A program made the translations under genes and the position numbers. The notes under the pieces were generated by a model. That model saw nothing but the letters and a program-made list of their open reading frames with translations, was not told the DNA's origin and ran no database searches. This document shows positions 33,429 through 42,273 of a stretch of 50,939 nt of DNA, piece by piece (position 1 is the first letter of the stretch; each line of letters starts with the position of its first letter). The stretch is from assembly GCA_016795105.1 (NCBI GenBank), contig JAEUIH010000054.1, forward strand, positions 1-50,939. The letters are read 5' to 3'. This DNA comes from Planctomyces sp. GTDB lineage: Bacteria > Planctomycetota > Planctomycetia > Planctomycetales > Planctomycetaceae.

Positions 33429-33743
33429 GTGTCAGACGTTCAGCGGAGATACGACAAACTGATTGATGAGATGCCGATCCACGTCAACGTGGCTCGCGCG
33501 GAAGAGATGTTTCAATGGTTTCGCTACTGGATCATTCGACAGGTGCTCGCGGAGAAAGGCCCGATGTGTGAAGAGAGGCTTAGGCTTGAAATCGCCATGA
33601 AGATGTATCGCCATGAAGAGTCCGTCCGACAACTGATTGAGAAAGCCCTCTCTCATGTTTCCCATTGCAGCGTTTCGCGGGACTGTTCAACGTTTCGTGC
33701 AGATCCTCCATTCCACCATCTCGGCACAATCGCGGAATCCTGA
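33429..33743 (+). CDS. Small 'MSDVQ' protein, copy 2 (longer form)
   Basis: The GTG start at 33429 gives 104 residues. The first 60 match copy 1 (YDKLIDEMPIHVNVARAEEM, FQWFRYWIIRQVLAEKG). The protein then continues with RHEESVRQLIEKALSHVSHC and a less structured Cys/Ser/His-containing tail. Whether the tail after about residue 75 is original is unclear, because the second duplication unit ends near 33614. The function is unknown. It is probably coupled to the antitoxin-like gene before it. Confidence 0.55.
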   Translation: MSDVQRRYDKLIDEMPIHVNVARAEEMFQWFRYWIIRQVLAEKGPMCEERLRLEIAMKMYRHEESVRQLIEKALSHVSHCSVSRDCSTFRADPPFHHLGTIAES

Positions 33744-33792
33744 ATCACGAATTTGGGGTACGGAACCAGAGGCTCTAGGCTAAGTCGTCGCG

Positions 33793-34209
33793 CTACTGAC
33801 TGAGCTGTCGCTGAGATTCATCGCGAATCGATGCCCCGCTGAGCGGATAGATGTATGCTCCATCGATGATCAAGCCGCCGAGTTTTCTGCCGCCAAAATT
33901 CGTCGGGAAACGATCACTACCATTCCGGACAGCATCCACAGCTATCAGATCTCTACTCTCAATCAGCCTGACATCTGAATTCTGGACCCACTGTCCAGTT
34001 GAATTGACAAGTTCGCGATTGACCGTGACGAATGCCTGTGCCAGTCCCACACGTTCTACGTCTGAAGAAGCGATGTAAAGTCGCCACTCATCCTCGTCCG
34101 TGATAAAAGCCCAAAGACCAACCGTCACATCAAAACCTTTTGACCGAAGACGCCTGAGCAACTGCTCACCTGCATCTTTCTGTTCATCTACCAGTGCTTT
34201 GATATCCAT
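33793..34209 (-). CDS. Hypothetical partner of HEPN protein
   Basis: This 138-residue alpha/beta protein begins with a helix (MDIKALVDEQKDAGEQLLRR) and continues with strands (FDVTVGLWAFITDEDEWRLY, ASSDVERVGLAQAFVTVN). I cannot name the family. Its start overlaps the end of the HEPN gene by 22 bases, so the two are translated together. HEPN genes are often paired with a small partner that neutralises or targets them, and this is the natural candidate here. Start choice is supported only by the overlap. Confidence 0.6.
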   Translation of the reverse strand: MDIKALVDEQKDAGEQLLRRLRSKGFDVTVGLWAFITDEDEWRLYIASSDVERVGLAQAFVTVNRELVNSTGQWVQNSDVRLIESRDLIAVDAVRNGSDRFPTNFGGRKLGGLIIDGAYIYPLSGASIRDESQRQLSQ

Positions 34210-34607
34210 TTCAAGACTCCGTCAGGATCGTTCGTGATGGCATTGTACAGGGTTCGGGCGTCTGTTTCTGACTTTTGATGATACCGACATGTTTCTGTCC
34301 AGGTTACAGCAATGCTCCAAAAACTGCTGAATACATGATTCGTCTTAATCTCGTGACGATGGGCTGGTTCCAGGTCGGCTTGTCTCAACAAGTCGTCGAA
34401 CTTGTGAGTCCAACACTTTTCGGAAAACCTCTTGTCAGTGAAAATTACTCCTGTCTCATCGACGAATTTGAGGATACAAGCCTTCAATCCAGTCTCAACT
34501 GCGTATCCGATGAGATAGTAGGCGGCACTCCAACGCCCAGTGTCCAGCAGGAGCCGGGAATCTTCCACGCGGTCAGCTGCCAACTGCTTCAACTCGGTCC
34601 GATTCAC
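34188..34607 (-). CDS. HEPN-domain protein
   Basis: I chose the GTG at 34607, which follows GGAG by 7 bases, giving 139 residues; starts up to 34658 are also open. The segment DSRLLLDTGRWSAAYYLIGY followed by AVETGLKACILK (about residues 18-50) is typical of HEPN domains, and the second half ends with WTETCRYHQKSETDARTLYN. The canonical RNase motif R-x4-6-H is not evident: only RYH is seen. Some HEPN proteins without it act as binding modules, while others are RNases or are AMPylated by a MNT partner. It overlaps a small partner gene by 22 bases, giving a possible toxin-antitoxin-like pair. Confidence 0.7.
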   Translation of the reverse strand: MNRTELKQLAADRVEDSRLLLDTGRWSAAYYLIGYAVETGLKACILKFVDETGVIFTDKRFSEKCWTHKFDDLLRQADLEPAHRHEIKTNHVFSSFWSIAVTWTETCRYHQKSETDARTLYNAITNDPDGVLKWISKHW

Positions 34608-34659
34608 TCGTCCACTCCAAAACCTAATTTCTTGTCGACGCCACAAGGCGACCATCACA

Positions 34660-35159
34660 GCTTGGAAAATGCGACGGTTCTAGTTTTCCAGATTTCCACA
34701 GATTAGATCATTTCAAATCAAAGAAACAAACTGCAAACGATGTCTGGTCACTGCAAATGCAGCGTTCCGCCATCCGTCGCAAATCGTCTTTCTTTCGCGG
34801 ACACATAACCCGACGACAGCATATATCACCTTCTGCAGCAACTGGTGAGTTCCGGTTGGCAGGAAGGCAGATCCGGGATGAAGGCACGCAGCAAGAAATC
34901 GCTCACAGCTGAAGAGTGATGCCGGGGGGTGGCGGCAATTCTGGCACTTGCGGTCCGCCGAAATCTGCAGGATGAGCAGAACTCCCAGGTTCTGAGCACT
35001 GACGTTTCGAACAGAGTTGAACTCGTTCTCGAAAAAAAAACGGCTCAGTGTGTCTCGCGTACCCGAGGGCTCGGGTCTGTCGAACGCGTAGGCGATGCAG
35101 ACCCAGGTAAACGAACAACGCTTGATGCTGCGCGGAAGTCAGAGACAAGGAGAAACGGA
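34660..35159. other. Intergenic region without recognisable gene
   Basis: I see no supported gene in these 500 bases. Frames on both strands between 34900 and 35200 overlap each other and lack family features. The stretch lies between the HEPN pair and the next plus-strand genes, so it may mark the right edge of the accessory region. The run of nine A near 35032-35040 is the only notable local feature. Confidence 0.4.
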
Positions 35160-35411
35160 ATGATTGCGGACGAGGTTGATATTGAATCCAGAGCACTGCA
35201 TCAGCTGTCGGTGAGCAAGCTGCACGAGGCCAATGATCAGCAACTGGAACACAGCGTATCGCTCAAACGCACGACGGTGGACGCTCGCACATTTCAGGAT
35301 CTGATCAATACAATCGAACAACAGTGTGAAATTGCCGCGGTGACCAAAGCCACAACCGGACGACCCCAGCATGTTTACCAACTGCTCCGGAGCACCCTAC
35401 CATGTGAATGA
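35160..35411 (+). CDS. Possible small hypothetical protein
   Basis: The ATG at 35160 follows AAGGAG by about 6 bases, which is a better ribosome site than most in this window. It gives 83 residues with an acidic N-terminus (MIADEVDIESRALHQLSVSK) and a helical end (EIAAVTKATTGRPQHVYQLL). The frame is open further upstream, but that part looks non-coding. No family is recognised and an opposite-strand frame overlaps it, so it may be a remnant or spurious. Confidence 0.35.
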   Translation: MIADEVDIESRALHQLSVSKLHEANDQQLEHSVSLKRTTVDARTFQDLINTIEQQCEIAAVTKATTGRPQHVYQLLRSTLPCE

Positions 35412-35614
35412 ACTTCGACCGAACGAACCCGTTGGTGAAGGTTCGGTATCTCAAACCGTGAAGGAAGGTGAAGGCAGTGGAGAGAAGGGTGAAAGAAGGA
35501 AGGAGTTCTGAATAGGTACTCCGCCCGCAATTTGGACAGGAAACGCCATCGGGAGCAGTCGCCATTCTCAGCGCAGTTTGTTTTAATTGGCCGAGTATAT
35601 GCAGGAGAAGACGC

Positions 35615-36264
35615 ATGGAATCACGCACATTTGCCATCTTGCGAAACTCAGCGATCGTTATATCCCTTGGTTGTCTGATCGTCGGATGCAAACAGGAGCA
35701 CGAGTCAATGACCGATCATCAGTTTGACGATCTCTATATTGCGCCCAGCAGTGAAAGTCAGGCTCGTGTTGATCGTCTTTTGCGAGTCTGTCAGACAAGT
35801 ACGATCAAACAGTCGCCTTTTACCTTGTTGCCAACGACGGTAATAATTTTCAAGGCAGGGATATCTGGGATGTGATGCTGTGTCTGGGACTCAATTGGGG
35901 AGACATGGACTGTTTCCACTGGACGAATCCCGGAGGCACCGGTGACGATTCGTTCTTCAGCGTCGAAACGTCAATGGCCCCAGGTTACTTCCTCCCCGAA
36001 CAGATCGCTGCCGGTGAGTTACAGACATCGGACCTGGTTTTTATCTTTAGCGTCCCACGCACGTGTGAACCCACTGAAGTCGCCAAACGCATGGATCTTG
36101 CTGTCAAATACTGTCAGAAGCGTCTTGGCGGGAATATTCACTACGCACTCAACGATCGAGAACTCCCACTGAAAGAACTCATGACGAGGATTGATCAAAT
36201 GTCTTCAGGACTGAAAGAACTCGGATTTGAACCCGGGACCGGGTCAGCCCTGCGGATGCTCTGA
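35615..36264 (+). pseudogene. ZipA-C-like lipoprotein gene interrupted by a -1 frameshift
   Basis: The first frame (from ATG 35615, after AGGAG) encodes a lipoprotein signal with lipobox LIVGC at about residues 21-25 and a linker ending [12 protein letters not shown]. At the T-run 35778-35781 the reading must move to the -1 frame, after which it runs as [20 protein letters not shown], then [20 protein letters not shown] and [20 protein letters not shown], ending at 36264. The second part resembles the C-terminal FtsZ-binding domain of ZipA (GLxWGDMDxFH, FS, PGxF). One missing T would restore a single protein of about 216 residues. It could be a sequencing error, a decayed gene or a slippage site. 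A lipid-anchored ZipA-C-like protein would be unusual. Confidence 0.65.
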
Positions 36265-36479
36265 TACTTATCCAAAATTGCCTGCCGCACCTTATCGGTA
36301 ACATGGCAGGAAGCGACCAGCGATTTCGTGTTCGACAAACCAGCAATTGTCGACGAATTGCGTCTGGGTTGATATTGTTGTTCAATGAATCTCGGCGTCG
36401 CTGATCGAAGTTGCCAGGCCCCATGAATTCCGAGTTTCGATGTCCTTTTCAGCGTTTGGGCTGTTAGTTGGAGATGAAG

Positions 36480-37994
36480 ATGCAGAAACGAAAGAAGTGT
36501 GTTCGGTGTTTCGCGTTACTCATCCTTCTGGGGCTGATGGTCTTTGAGGCTCCGGAATCATGGTCGCAACAGTTGGAGGACAGCAATCAGTCGAGCCAGA
36601 AATCGGGACGCAGGAAGAATCGCGCAGCGGTCAAGGCTGAACCTGCTGCCTCCCCCGTTAGAATCAAGCGTGCTCCATTGAAATCGGATCTGGAGGAGTT
36701 TCCACTACCCGGTGTAGTGAGTCGTACCTGTGTCGGTGGCGGAGGACGAATGATCTTTCTTCTCATCCCTGACCTGAAGAAGCTTGCCGTATTCGACGTT
36801 GAGAAATCAAAAATCACTCATTATTTGCCAGCGCCTCAGGAGGACGCTTACATCGCAGCGGGGATCGACAAGCTGTTCATCGCCAGTCAGACGTCGGGAA
36901 CATTGGAGAGATATGACCTGGCGACGTTCAGGAAGGAAGTGACTGCAAAACTTCCGGTGGAGGGCAGGATCGGTGCATTGTTGATGGGATCGGCTTCAAT
37001 TGGTCCCTTGTTTATCTGCGGAGTTGACGGAATGCTCGCTGTGGATTCCATTTCACTGACCGAGCATTCTTTCAATTGGCTTCGTCACAATGGTGAGTCC
37101 AGTGATCGTTCACCATTCTCATTTCAGAATGACACTCCCCAACTGCAGATCAGCGCCAATGGGCGAGTGATCGTAAACTGCAGTCGGGGCGGCCTTTCGA
37201 TTTTCAGACGCCACGGTAAGCACTCATTCATGGGTGCCGAGGCGACAACCCAGAGCGGACGGATCCAGAATGGAATTCCCAGCCCGGATGGCCGCATCAT
37301 TTACGGCGACGGCCAGGTGTTCAGTGTTACAGGAGTACCGACCAGTCAACGAAGCAGAGAGTCCAGCGGTGGATGGCTTGTGCCGTCCGTAGAAAATGCG
37401 TTTTACGTCTCACTTCAGCAATTGGGAAATCGCAATAACACACTGGAACTGGGGCTTGCAATCGGAGTTCAGGGGGAGCATCAGTCGGTCATTAACATCG
37501 AAGAACCAGTTGGTCTGGATGGCCTGGTCAGTTATCCGAGCGGGCAGACCGCTCGGTTTGATCAACATATCTTCTTTGTGCCGGACGCAAATGTTCTCGC
37601 AGTGCTGCCTTTATCAAAAGACAGACTATTCCTGCATAGAATCGACATTGAGAAACAGCTCGATGAAGCAGGAATCGACTACCTGATTGTTGTAAGTCAG
37701 GCTCCCAGCGAGGTCGTGCCAGGGAGAGAGTTGAAGTACCAGATTGAGGCTCGAGCAAAGAAGGGAGAAGTCGAATACGTTCTTGAATCTGGCCCGGATG
37801 GCATGACATTGTCAGCGGACGGTCTTGTGGAGTGGCCTGTCCCTGCAAGTCTTGCAGACGATGAAGTGAATGTCATCATTACTCTTCGTGATTCCACCGG
37901 TCAGCAGATTTTTCACAACCTGAAGCTGGAGAAATGTGATCCTGAAAACGATACGGCCCCAAAGAGCCTGGAGAATCCTGCGCTGCCAGAGTGA
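36480..37994 (+). CDS. Secreted hypothetical protein, beta-propeller-like with C-terminal Ig/cadherin-like domain
   Basis: The ATG at 36480 follows GGAG by 6 bases and gives 504 residues with a signal peptide (MQKRKKCVRCFALLILLGLM, cleavage probably after ESWS). After a Ser/Lys-rich linker, residues about 75-390 form short repeated strand units (LAVFDVEKSKITHYLPAP, LERYDLATFRKEV) in the style of planctomycete beta-propeller proteins. Residues about 400-490 (VVPGRELKYQIEARAKKGEV, GLVEWPVPASLADDEVNVII) resemble an Ig-like/cadherin (He_PIG-type) domain. It is probably periplasmic or surface exposed. The binding partner is unknown. It ends just before a small membrane protein gene. Confidence 0.7.
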   Translation: MQKRKKCVRCFALLILLGLMVFEAPESWSQQLEDSNQSSQKSGRRKNRAAVKAEPAASPVRIKRAPLKSDLEEFPLPGVVSRTCVGGGGRMIFLLIPDLKKLAVFDVEKSKITHYLPAPQEDAYIAAGIDKLFIASQTSGTLERYDLATFRKEVTAKLPVEGRIGALLMGSASIGPLFICGVDGMLAVDSISLTEHSFNWLRHNGESSDRSPFSFQNDTPQLQISANGRVIVNCSRGGLSIFRRHGKHSFMGAEATTQSGRIQNGIPSPDGRIIYGDGQVFSVTGVPTSQRSRESSGGWLVPSVENAFYVSLQQLGNRNNTLELGLAIGVQGEHQSVINIEEPVGLDGLVSYPSGQTARFDQHIFFVPDANVLAVLPLSKDRLFLHRIDIEKQLDEAGIDYLIVVSQAPSEVVPGRELKYQIEARAKKGEVEYVLESGPDGMTLSADGLVEWPVPASLADDEVNVIITLRDSTGQQIFHNLKLEKCDPENDTAPKSLENPALPE

Positions 37995-38158
37995 TATGTC
38001 GAGCGGGACTACGGAAGAGTTTGTCAAACAAATCGATGAACCGTCTGACGATGATGCCCCTTTGGGTTTGCCTGTCGGCCCAGGCAGAATTCAAATTCGT
38101 AGTTGCAGGATACAAAAAAACAGAGCCACCCACGGTTGGGGTTTCGCTCCAGATCGTC

Positions 38159-38692
38159 ATGAAAATGTCAGGCTACGACATGGGCCCACCGCAAATCGCA
38201 GAAAACGACATCGTTGTGATCGTATCCGACGGCCATCCATGGGGAATCCGTTCTGGAGATGCGGGAATCGTGCTTCGGTGCATCGATGACGGAAGGACTT
38301 TCGAGGTTGAGTTCATCGGTGTTGATAGTTCCGCAATTGCCATTTTGACTCTCCATATTTCTGAATTCAGGCTCGCAGGAGTTGATGAATTTCCTGCTCT
38401 TCGAGCGTACAACAGAGCGAAGCACCTGAGTGCAGGATTTCGTGTGCGATATTCTCTATGGCTCGGTCTTGCCGTCCTCTGCGGAGCATTTTCGGCAAAG
38501 GTTCTCGAGCCAATTGCGAAGATTCCTGTTTGGCAATTGTATGCAGGGATCATCTCAACCCTTTCATTCATCGTGTCCATCCCATTCTTCATCGTGATGA
38601 GTCAGAAATCGAAGCTTGCGAGTGATCTCCTTAAAATGCTGATTCTGATCGTGACTATCTTTAGCATGATCGCGGTGTATATATCGCTGTGA
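38159..38692 (+). CDS. DUF4926-like protein with membrane helices
   Basis: From the ATG at 38159 the protein has 177 residues. Residues about 10-75 (IAENDIVVIVSDGHPWGIRS, GDAGIVLRCIDDGRTFEVEF) match the DUF4926 pattern, a small beta domain usually found alone. Three hydrophobic segments follow (about 95-115, 120-140 and 155-175). The frame is open back to 37991, and a second frame from ATG 37996, two bases after the preceding stop, encodes a plausible start (MSSGTTEEFVKQIDEPSDDD) before losing coherence. The true gene may begin there and shift frame near 38080-38100. Domain function is unknown. Confidence 0.6.
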   Translation: MKMSGYDMGPPQIAENDIVVIVSDGHPWGIRSGDAGIVLRCIDDGRTFEVEFIGVDSSAIAILTLHISEFRLAGVDEFPALRAYNRAKHLSAGFRVRYSLWLGLAVLCGAFSAKVLEPIAKIPVWQLYAGIISTLSFIVSIPFFIVMSQKSKLASDLLKMLILIVTIFSMIAVYISL

Positions 38693-39245
38693 TGCATATT
38701 GCCTGGAGCGATCGAACGGATGACTGCAGAATGAGAGTCATTGTGTGACGACTCCGCAATCGCGTCTCTGCAATCACTGTCATTTCAGACAGGGCGCACA
38801 GCTGCGGCTGAACTCGCACCAGGGTAGAAACGCTCAGGATGCTGCCGGTGGAATTTAATTCCTGCTCGATAAGCCGATCGGGTTGGGAGAGAGTGTGATT
38901 TGTTCTTCTCTTTAGTTTCCAAACCTATTCACCTCTGGCACAGGGCCAGAGGGGTTTAGACCAGATTCACCTCTGGCACAGGGCCAGAGGGGTTTAGGGC
39001 TGATTCAGCTCTGGCACAGGGCCAGAGAGGGCTGTTGATCCAACCGTTGTGGGTGCGGGAGCGAGGATACGATGAGTGGTTGTTTTCCTGCACCAAACTG
39101 CGATGTGCCGCGTTAACGGTGCTGAGCCTCCTGTTTCAAAATCGAGGTGCTCACGGGTCGGGGTTTCACCCTCAGTTGATTCACCCGAATCTTTCGCCCT
39201 AAAATCTCTGAGACCGATGTCTTGCCATACTGACGTAGCGCTGGT
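38693..39245. other. Intergenic region
   Basis: No gene is supported in these 553 bases. The main feature is the set of three 38-bp tandem repeats at 38927-39034, listed separately. The stretch separates plus-strand membrane protein genes from the minus-strand epimerase gene, so both transcripts converge here and the palindromic repeats may act in termination or RNA stability. Confidence 0.5.
38927..39034. repeat. Three tandem palindromic repeats, 38-bp period
   Basis: Copies start at 38927, 38965 and 39003. Each contains ATTCACCTCTGGCACAGGGC and CCAGAGGGGTTTAG or close variants. Within each copy, CCTCTGGC and GCCAGAGG form an inverted repeat around a short ACAGG centre, so each copy can fold into a hairpin. 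The third copy has changes (AGCTCTGG, AGAGAGGG) that weaken it. The repeats lie between two converging genes. Confidence 0.8.
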
Positions 39246-40187
39246 CTATTTCCACAGATCCTGCAGGGCGTTTCGAATGGTGGGATGGCAGAATTCAAAG
39301 CATTCCTCGCTGAGTCGCTTCGAATGGACGTATCGACCATAAAGAGCGAGTTCCGGATCTGTCCTCAGGAGGAACCTCGCACCAAAGCGGACCATCCACG
39401 AAGATGCCGGGAGACCGATCGGCATCCCAGTGACTCGTCGGAGTTCACGCATGAACTCAACCTGAGAGACGGGATTCGGTGCAGACGCAACATAAATCCC
39501 TCGCATTTGGGCGTTCGTCAGGCCTCGCTCAAACAGTCTGTTCATGTCCGTCTCGTGAATCCAGCTCATGCCCTGAGTGCCACTGCCGATGCGTCCTCCG
39601 AGACCGAGCCTCACCATCGGTAAAAGCTTATTGAGAGCCCCCATGCCCGCGCCAATGTCCCGTCCCACGACAAAACTGGTTCTCAGTACCACGCCACGCT
39701 GTTCAGGCAGGACACTCTCAGAAAAAGCCTCTTCCCACGCTCGGCCGACAAATGGTGCAAGGCCGTATCCCGGAGGCGATTCTTCATCGCACAATTCTGT
39801 TGGTGGGTCTCCATAGATGTGAGCGGTACTCATCTGCACCCATACCGGCGGCGGTGAATCGATGTTGCGCAATGCAGCCCCGAGAATGCGAGTTGATTCA
39901 ACCCGGGAACGCAGAATTTCGTCCTGATGGTCCGGTGTCTTGATGCAGTCAACGCTGCGTCCGGCGAGGTTCACAAGTCCGTCGGCCGCGTTCAGTTCCT
40001 GTTTCCATTCACCCAGCGTTCTTCCGTCCCATCTTCGGTGTTTCCACGGACCTGTAACAGCTGGCTTACTTCGTGAAAGGATCACCACCGACGCCCCACG
40101 ATCGGAAAGATACCTGGCGAGTGACATTCCCAGGAAGCCGCTTCCACCGGCGATGACGAACTTCAGTGATTCAGGATTGGTCGCCAT
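39246..40187 (-). CDS. TIGR01777-family NAD(P)-dependent epimerase/oxidoreductase
   Basis: The ATG at 40187 follows GGGGGAAG and gives 313 residues; the frame is open further upstream but without family residues. The protein starts with a Rossmann motif, [20 protein letters not shown], and contains [21 protein letters not shown] (S and Y of the short-chain type active site), [12 protein letters not shown] and [12 protein letters not shown], which match the TIGR01777 (YfcH/SulA-like) family. These are extended SDR proteins, usually of unknown substrate. It is the last of three minus-strand genes, 145 bases after the hydrolase gene. Confidence 0.85.
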   Translation of the reverse strand: MATNPESLKFVIAGGSGFLGMSLARYLSDRGASVVILSRSKPAVTGPWKHRRWDGRTLGEWKQELNAADGLVNLAGRSVDCIKTPDHQDEILRSRVESTRILGAALRNIDSPPPVWVQMSTAHIYGDPPTELCDEESPPGYGLAPFVGRAWEEAFSESVLPEQRGVVLRTSFVVGRDIGAGMGALNKLLPMVRLGLGGRIGSGTQGMSWIHETDMNRLFERGLTNAQMRGIYVASAPNPVSQVEFMRELRRVTGMPIGLPASSWMVRFGARFLLRTDPELALYGRYVHSKRLSEECFEFCHPTIRNALQDLWK

Positions 40188-40332
40188 CGAACTTCCCCCA
40201 AAAGGACAGGTGCAATTCGGTGCGTACCGCTGTTCTGTGGAAGAATTAACGCTCATTTCTCAGCGTTTGCCCAACTCAATGTCACGTCTGGTTGGCATCT
40301 GCGTCTTCGAAAGACACAGGTGTGTGGGGGAG

Positions 40333-41382
40333 TCAGTGCTCGTTCACGCCGAAGACCAGCGGCTTGGCCTTTTCAAACTGGCTGGTCACATCACCGTGCA
40401 ACTCAAAAATCCGTTTTTCAACTTTCAATTCCTGCTCGTCCAGGCCCTTAGAAAAGTCAAGTTTGCTGGTGTCGATCCAGACGACGTTGGGAGCGAGAGT
40501 ACTCTCGAAGTAGTACTGTCCGCTGGTCAGGTCGACGACTGTTCGGAAGTAGGTTGGCGAGATATTTGGCTTCTCAGGATCTCCCAAACCAAAGGGCACT
40601 GATGTATTCCGCATTACGCTGAAGATATAAGCTGCACCTTCGCCCGGCGTGGCTGGTTTGGGCAGGGCGTTTACATACACAGCGGCACGCACGAAGCGGT
40701 CCATTGATTTTCGCTCGCCAGGAAGCGGCTTGTCTCCACCGAAAGTGCGGTACTGCTTTAAGTTCTCGATCTGCTTTTGATAGGCTGGCTCGTTGGTCAT
40801 CACTGTGTAACGTCTGTCATGATGAATTTGGGCCTTTCCGCCGATGTACTCAATCACCGCCGAGTCGCCGGACTTGTCCTCGAGCGAAACGTGGAGCATG
40901 GTGGGCGCGCCGTTTGGAAGTACAATCGGTTCGATCTGGAAAGCGAAAGATTTTTGCGCCTCAACGGCCTCGGCGACGGTCGCATAGTTGTCCAGATAGT
41001 ACTGAGCCCACTGCAGGACGCCGATTCCTTCCATCCTGGGATCACGCTTGCCAAAATCACAAACTTCGGCAAGATAAAGAACGTGTACGCTGAGGCCCTT
41101 CTCATTCACGCCTTGATGTGTGGCGTTGTCGTACGCGGTAAGAGCAACGCTGCCATACTTTGATGTCCACTTATGAGGGTTTTGTGTGACCGCTCCCACA
41201 CGATCAATGCCGCGTGGAAACAGTCGGAAGGCAGAGTCGACTTTGCCTGTCCAATCGTTAGTGCGACCAACGTAAACATGTCCTCCCTCAGGGGCCCAGA
41301 GAACTCGCGTACAAGGTTTTGCGGTCGACGCCGTCAGCAGCCCCACACAGAGTACAGTCCAAAAGCAGATGGTCTTTCGCAT
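40333..41382 (-). CDS. Secreted linear amide C-N hydrolase (choloylglycine hydrolase family)
   Basis: The ATG at 41382 follows GAGGA by 6 bases and gives 349 residues. A signal peptide (MRKTICFWTVLCVGLLTAST) ends just before AKPCTRVLW. In this Ntn-hydrolase family the Cys exposed after processing is the nucleophile, so C24 of the mature-start region is the likely catalytic residue. The downstream pattern YVGRTNDWTG, YGSVALTAYDNATHQGVNEK and YTVMTNEPAY fits the family (R, D and N of the active site). It would cut a linear amide such as a bile-acid, penicillin or N-acyl amide bond, in the periplasm. Its substrate here is unknown. Upstream, 178 bases away, is a lipoprotein gene on the same strand. 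Confidence 0.85.
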   Translation of the reverse strand: MRKTICFWTVLCVGLLTASTAKPCTRVLWAPEGGHVYVGRTNDWTGKVDSAFRLFPRGIDRVGAVTQNPHKWTSKYGSVALTAYDNATHQGVNEKGLSVHVLYLAEVCDFGKRDPRMEGIGVLQWAQYYLDNYATVAEAVEAQKSFAFQIEPIVLPNGAPTMLHVSLEDKSGDSAVIEYIGGKAQIHHDRRYTVMTNEPAYQKQIENLKQYRTFGGDKPLPGERKSMDRFVRAAVYVNALPKPATPGEGAAYIFSVMRNTSVPFGLGDPEKPNISPTYFRTVVDLTSGQYYFESTLAPNVVWIDTSKLDFSKGLDEQELKVEKRIFELHGDVTSQFEKAKPLVFGVNEH

Positions 41383-41560
41383 GTCGATCCTCAACATAAA
41401 ATTGATGTACGCAGAACAATGCACCGTCTGATTTCAGCCAGTTGCTCGACAGCAACTGGAGACTGAGCACCCGGCGGGCCGCTCCAAATAAGCCACATGG
41501 CTACTCTAGATCGCTCGGCTTGTGTTGGCCTTGCGATTGTAAAGAAGTTCGTGACCATTG

Positions 41561-42046
41561 TCATCGTCGGAGTCGGTGGTTCTTCGATGTGATCGCGACC
41601 GAGTCCCACAACTCCTGTTCTTTCAGATGGGTGTCTGAACGATCACCTCGTGAAATGAACGTGAGGTCTTCAGCCTCAATGATCCGGAGAGCAACATCAA
41701 GCGAAGCGGGTGGCCTTTCCCTGAGTCGACCGTTTGGGGGACCGATGAGGATGAAGTCACTGTGAAAGACAGGAACCCTCTTGTCTGAAAAACCATCAAG
41801 GACGAACTGAATTTCGGCTGCAGGTGAGAAGGATGAAACCCATATTCCCGTCTCGTCATAGAACATTGGTAAGTTCACACGAAGCAGACCACTGTCTCGC
41901 AGACAGCTTGTCGTGGCAACTGACAGCGTTGCCTCTGGAGGATCTGGCTTTGAAGAATCTGGCTTCCGGGGCGGAGGCGTCTCGGTGCACCCGCATGCCA
42001 AATACAGGCTCGCCAAAATAAGGACTGTTGCGAAGCTGCGACCCAT
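41561..42046 (-). CDS. Hypothetical lipoprotein
   Basis: This 161-residue protein has a lipoprotein signal: MGRSFATVLILASLYLACGC with the lipobox LACGC. A Pro/Lys/Ser linker (about 23-40) follows. The remaining part (about 41-161) is beta-rich (GLLRVNLPMFYDETGIWVSS, IQFVLDGFSDKRVPVFHSD) and ends in a helical basic tail. No family is recognised. It is divergent from the ECF sigma factor gene, with 227 bases between the two starts, and reads in the same direction as the hydrolase gene. Confidence 0.65.
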   Translation of the reverse strand: MGRSFATVLILASLYLACGCTETPPPRKPDSSKPDPPEATLSVATTSCLRDSGLLRVNLPMFYDETGIWVSSFSPAAEIQFVLDGFSDKRVPVFHSDFILIGPPNGRLRERPPASLDVALRIIEAEDLTFISRGDRSDTHLKEQELWDSVAITSKNHRLRR

Positions 42047-42273
42047 CAGTTCGTGTTATCCCCATATTCTTGGTGTGGCAACGAATTTGCCGACGATCAA
42101 AGTCATTGGGCGTGCAGGGAGCAGGACACATTTGCGAAGGACTTCCAGAATGCGCAGCTTTCGGCCAATTCCGCAAATCTTACGGACTTCGATAGAGTTT
42201 ACCGAAGGATCTCGATGTTGCCGCGCAGAGTATTGCTGAGGCGATTCCCTTCACTTTTACTGTGGCGAAATCA

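Larger units (their letters stand above)
32433..33614 (+). repeat. Tandem duplication, two units of about 590 bp
   Basis: The segment from about 32433 to 33023 is repeated at about 33024 to 33614. Each unit begins with TGACCCCCACTGGCTTCACT, continues through an untranslated stretch with TTTTGGGGTTATGCGACCTT, and carries two small genes (59-residue protein and 'MSDVQ' protein). The copies differ at scattered positions and by one base, so the duplication is not very recent. The junction truncates the C-terminus of the first 'MSDVQ' gene, whose last residues are read from the start of the second unit. Confidence 0.85.

Noticed and set aside
34903-35196. Minus-strand 97-residue frame
   Set aside because: No ribosome site, no family look, and overlap with a plus-strand frame that has a better start context.
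38927-39034. CRISPR array
   Set aside because: Three copies with tiny, near-identical spacers and no cas genes; each unit is itself a hairpin repeat.
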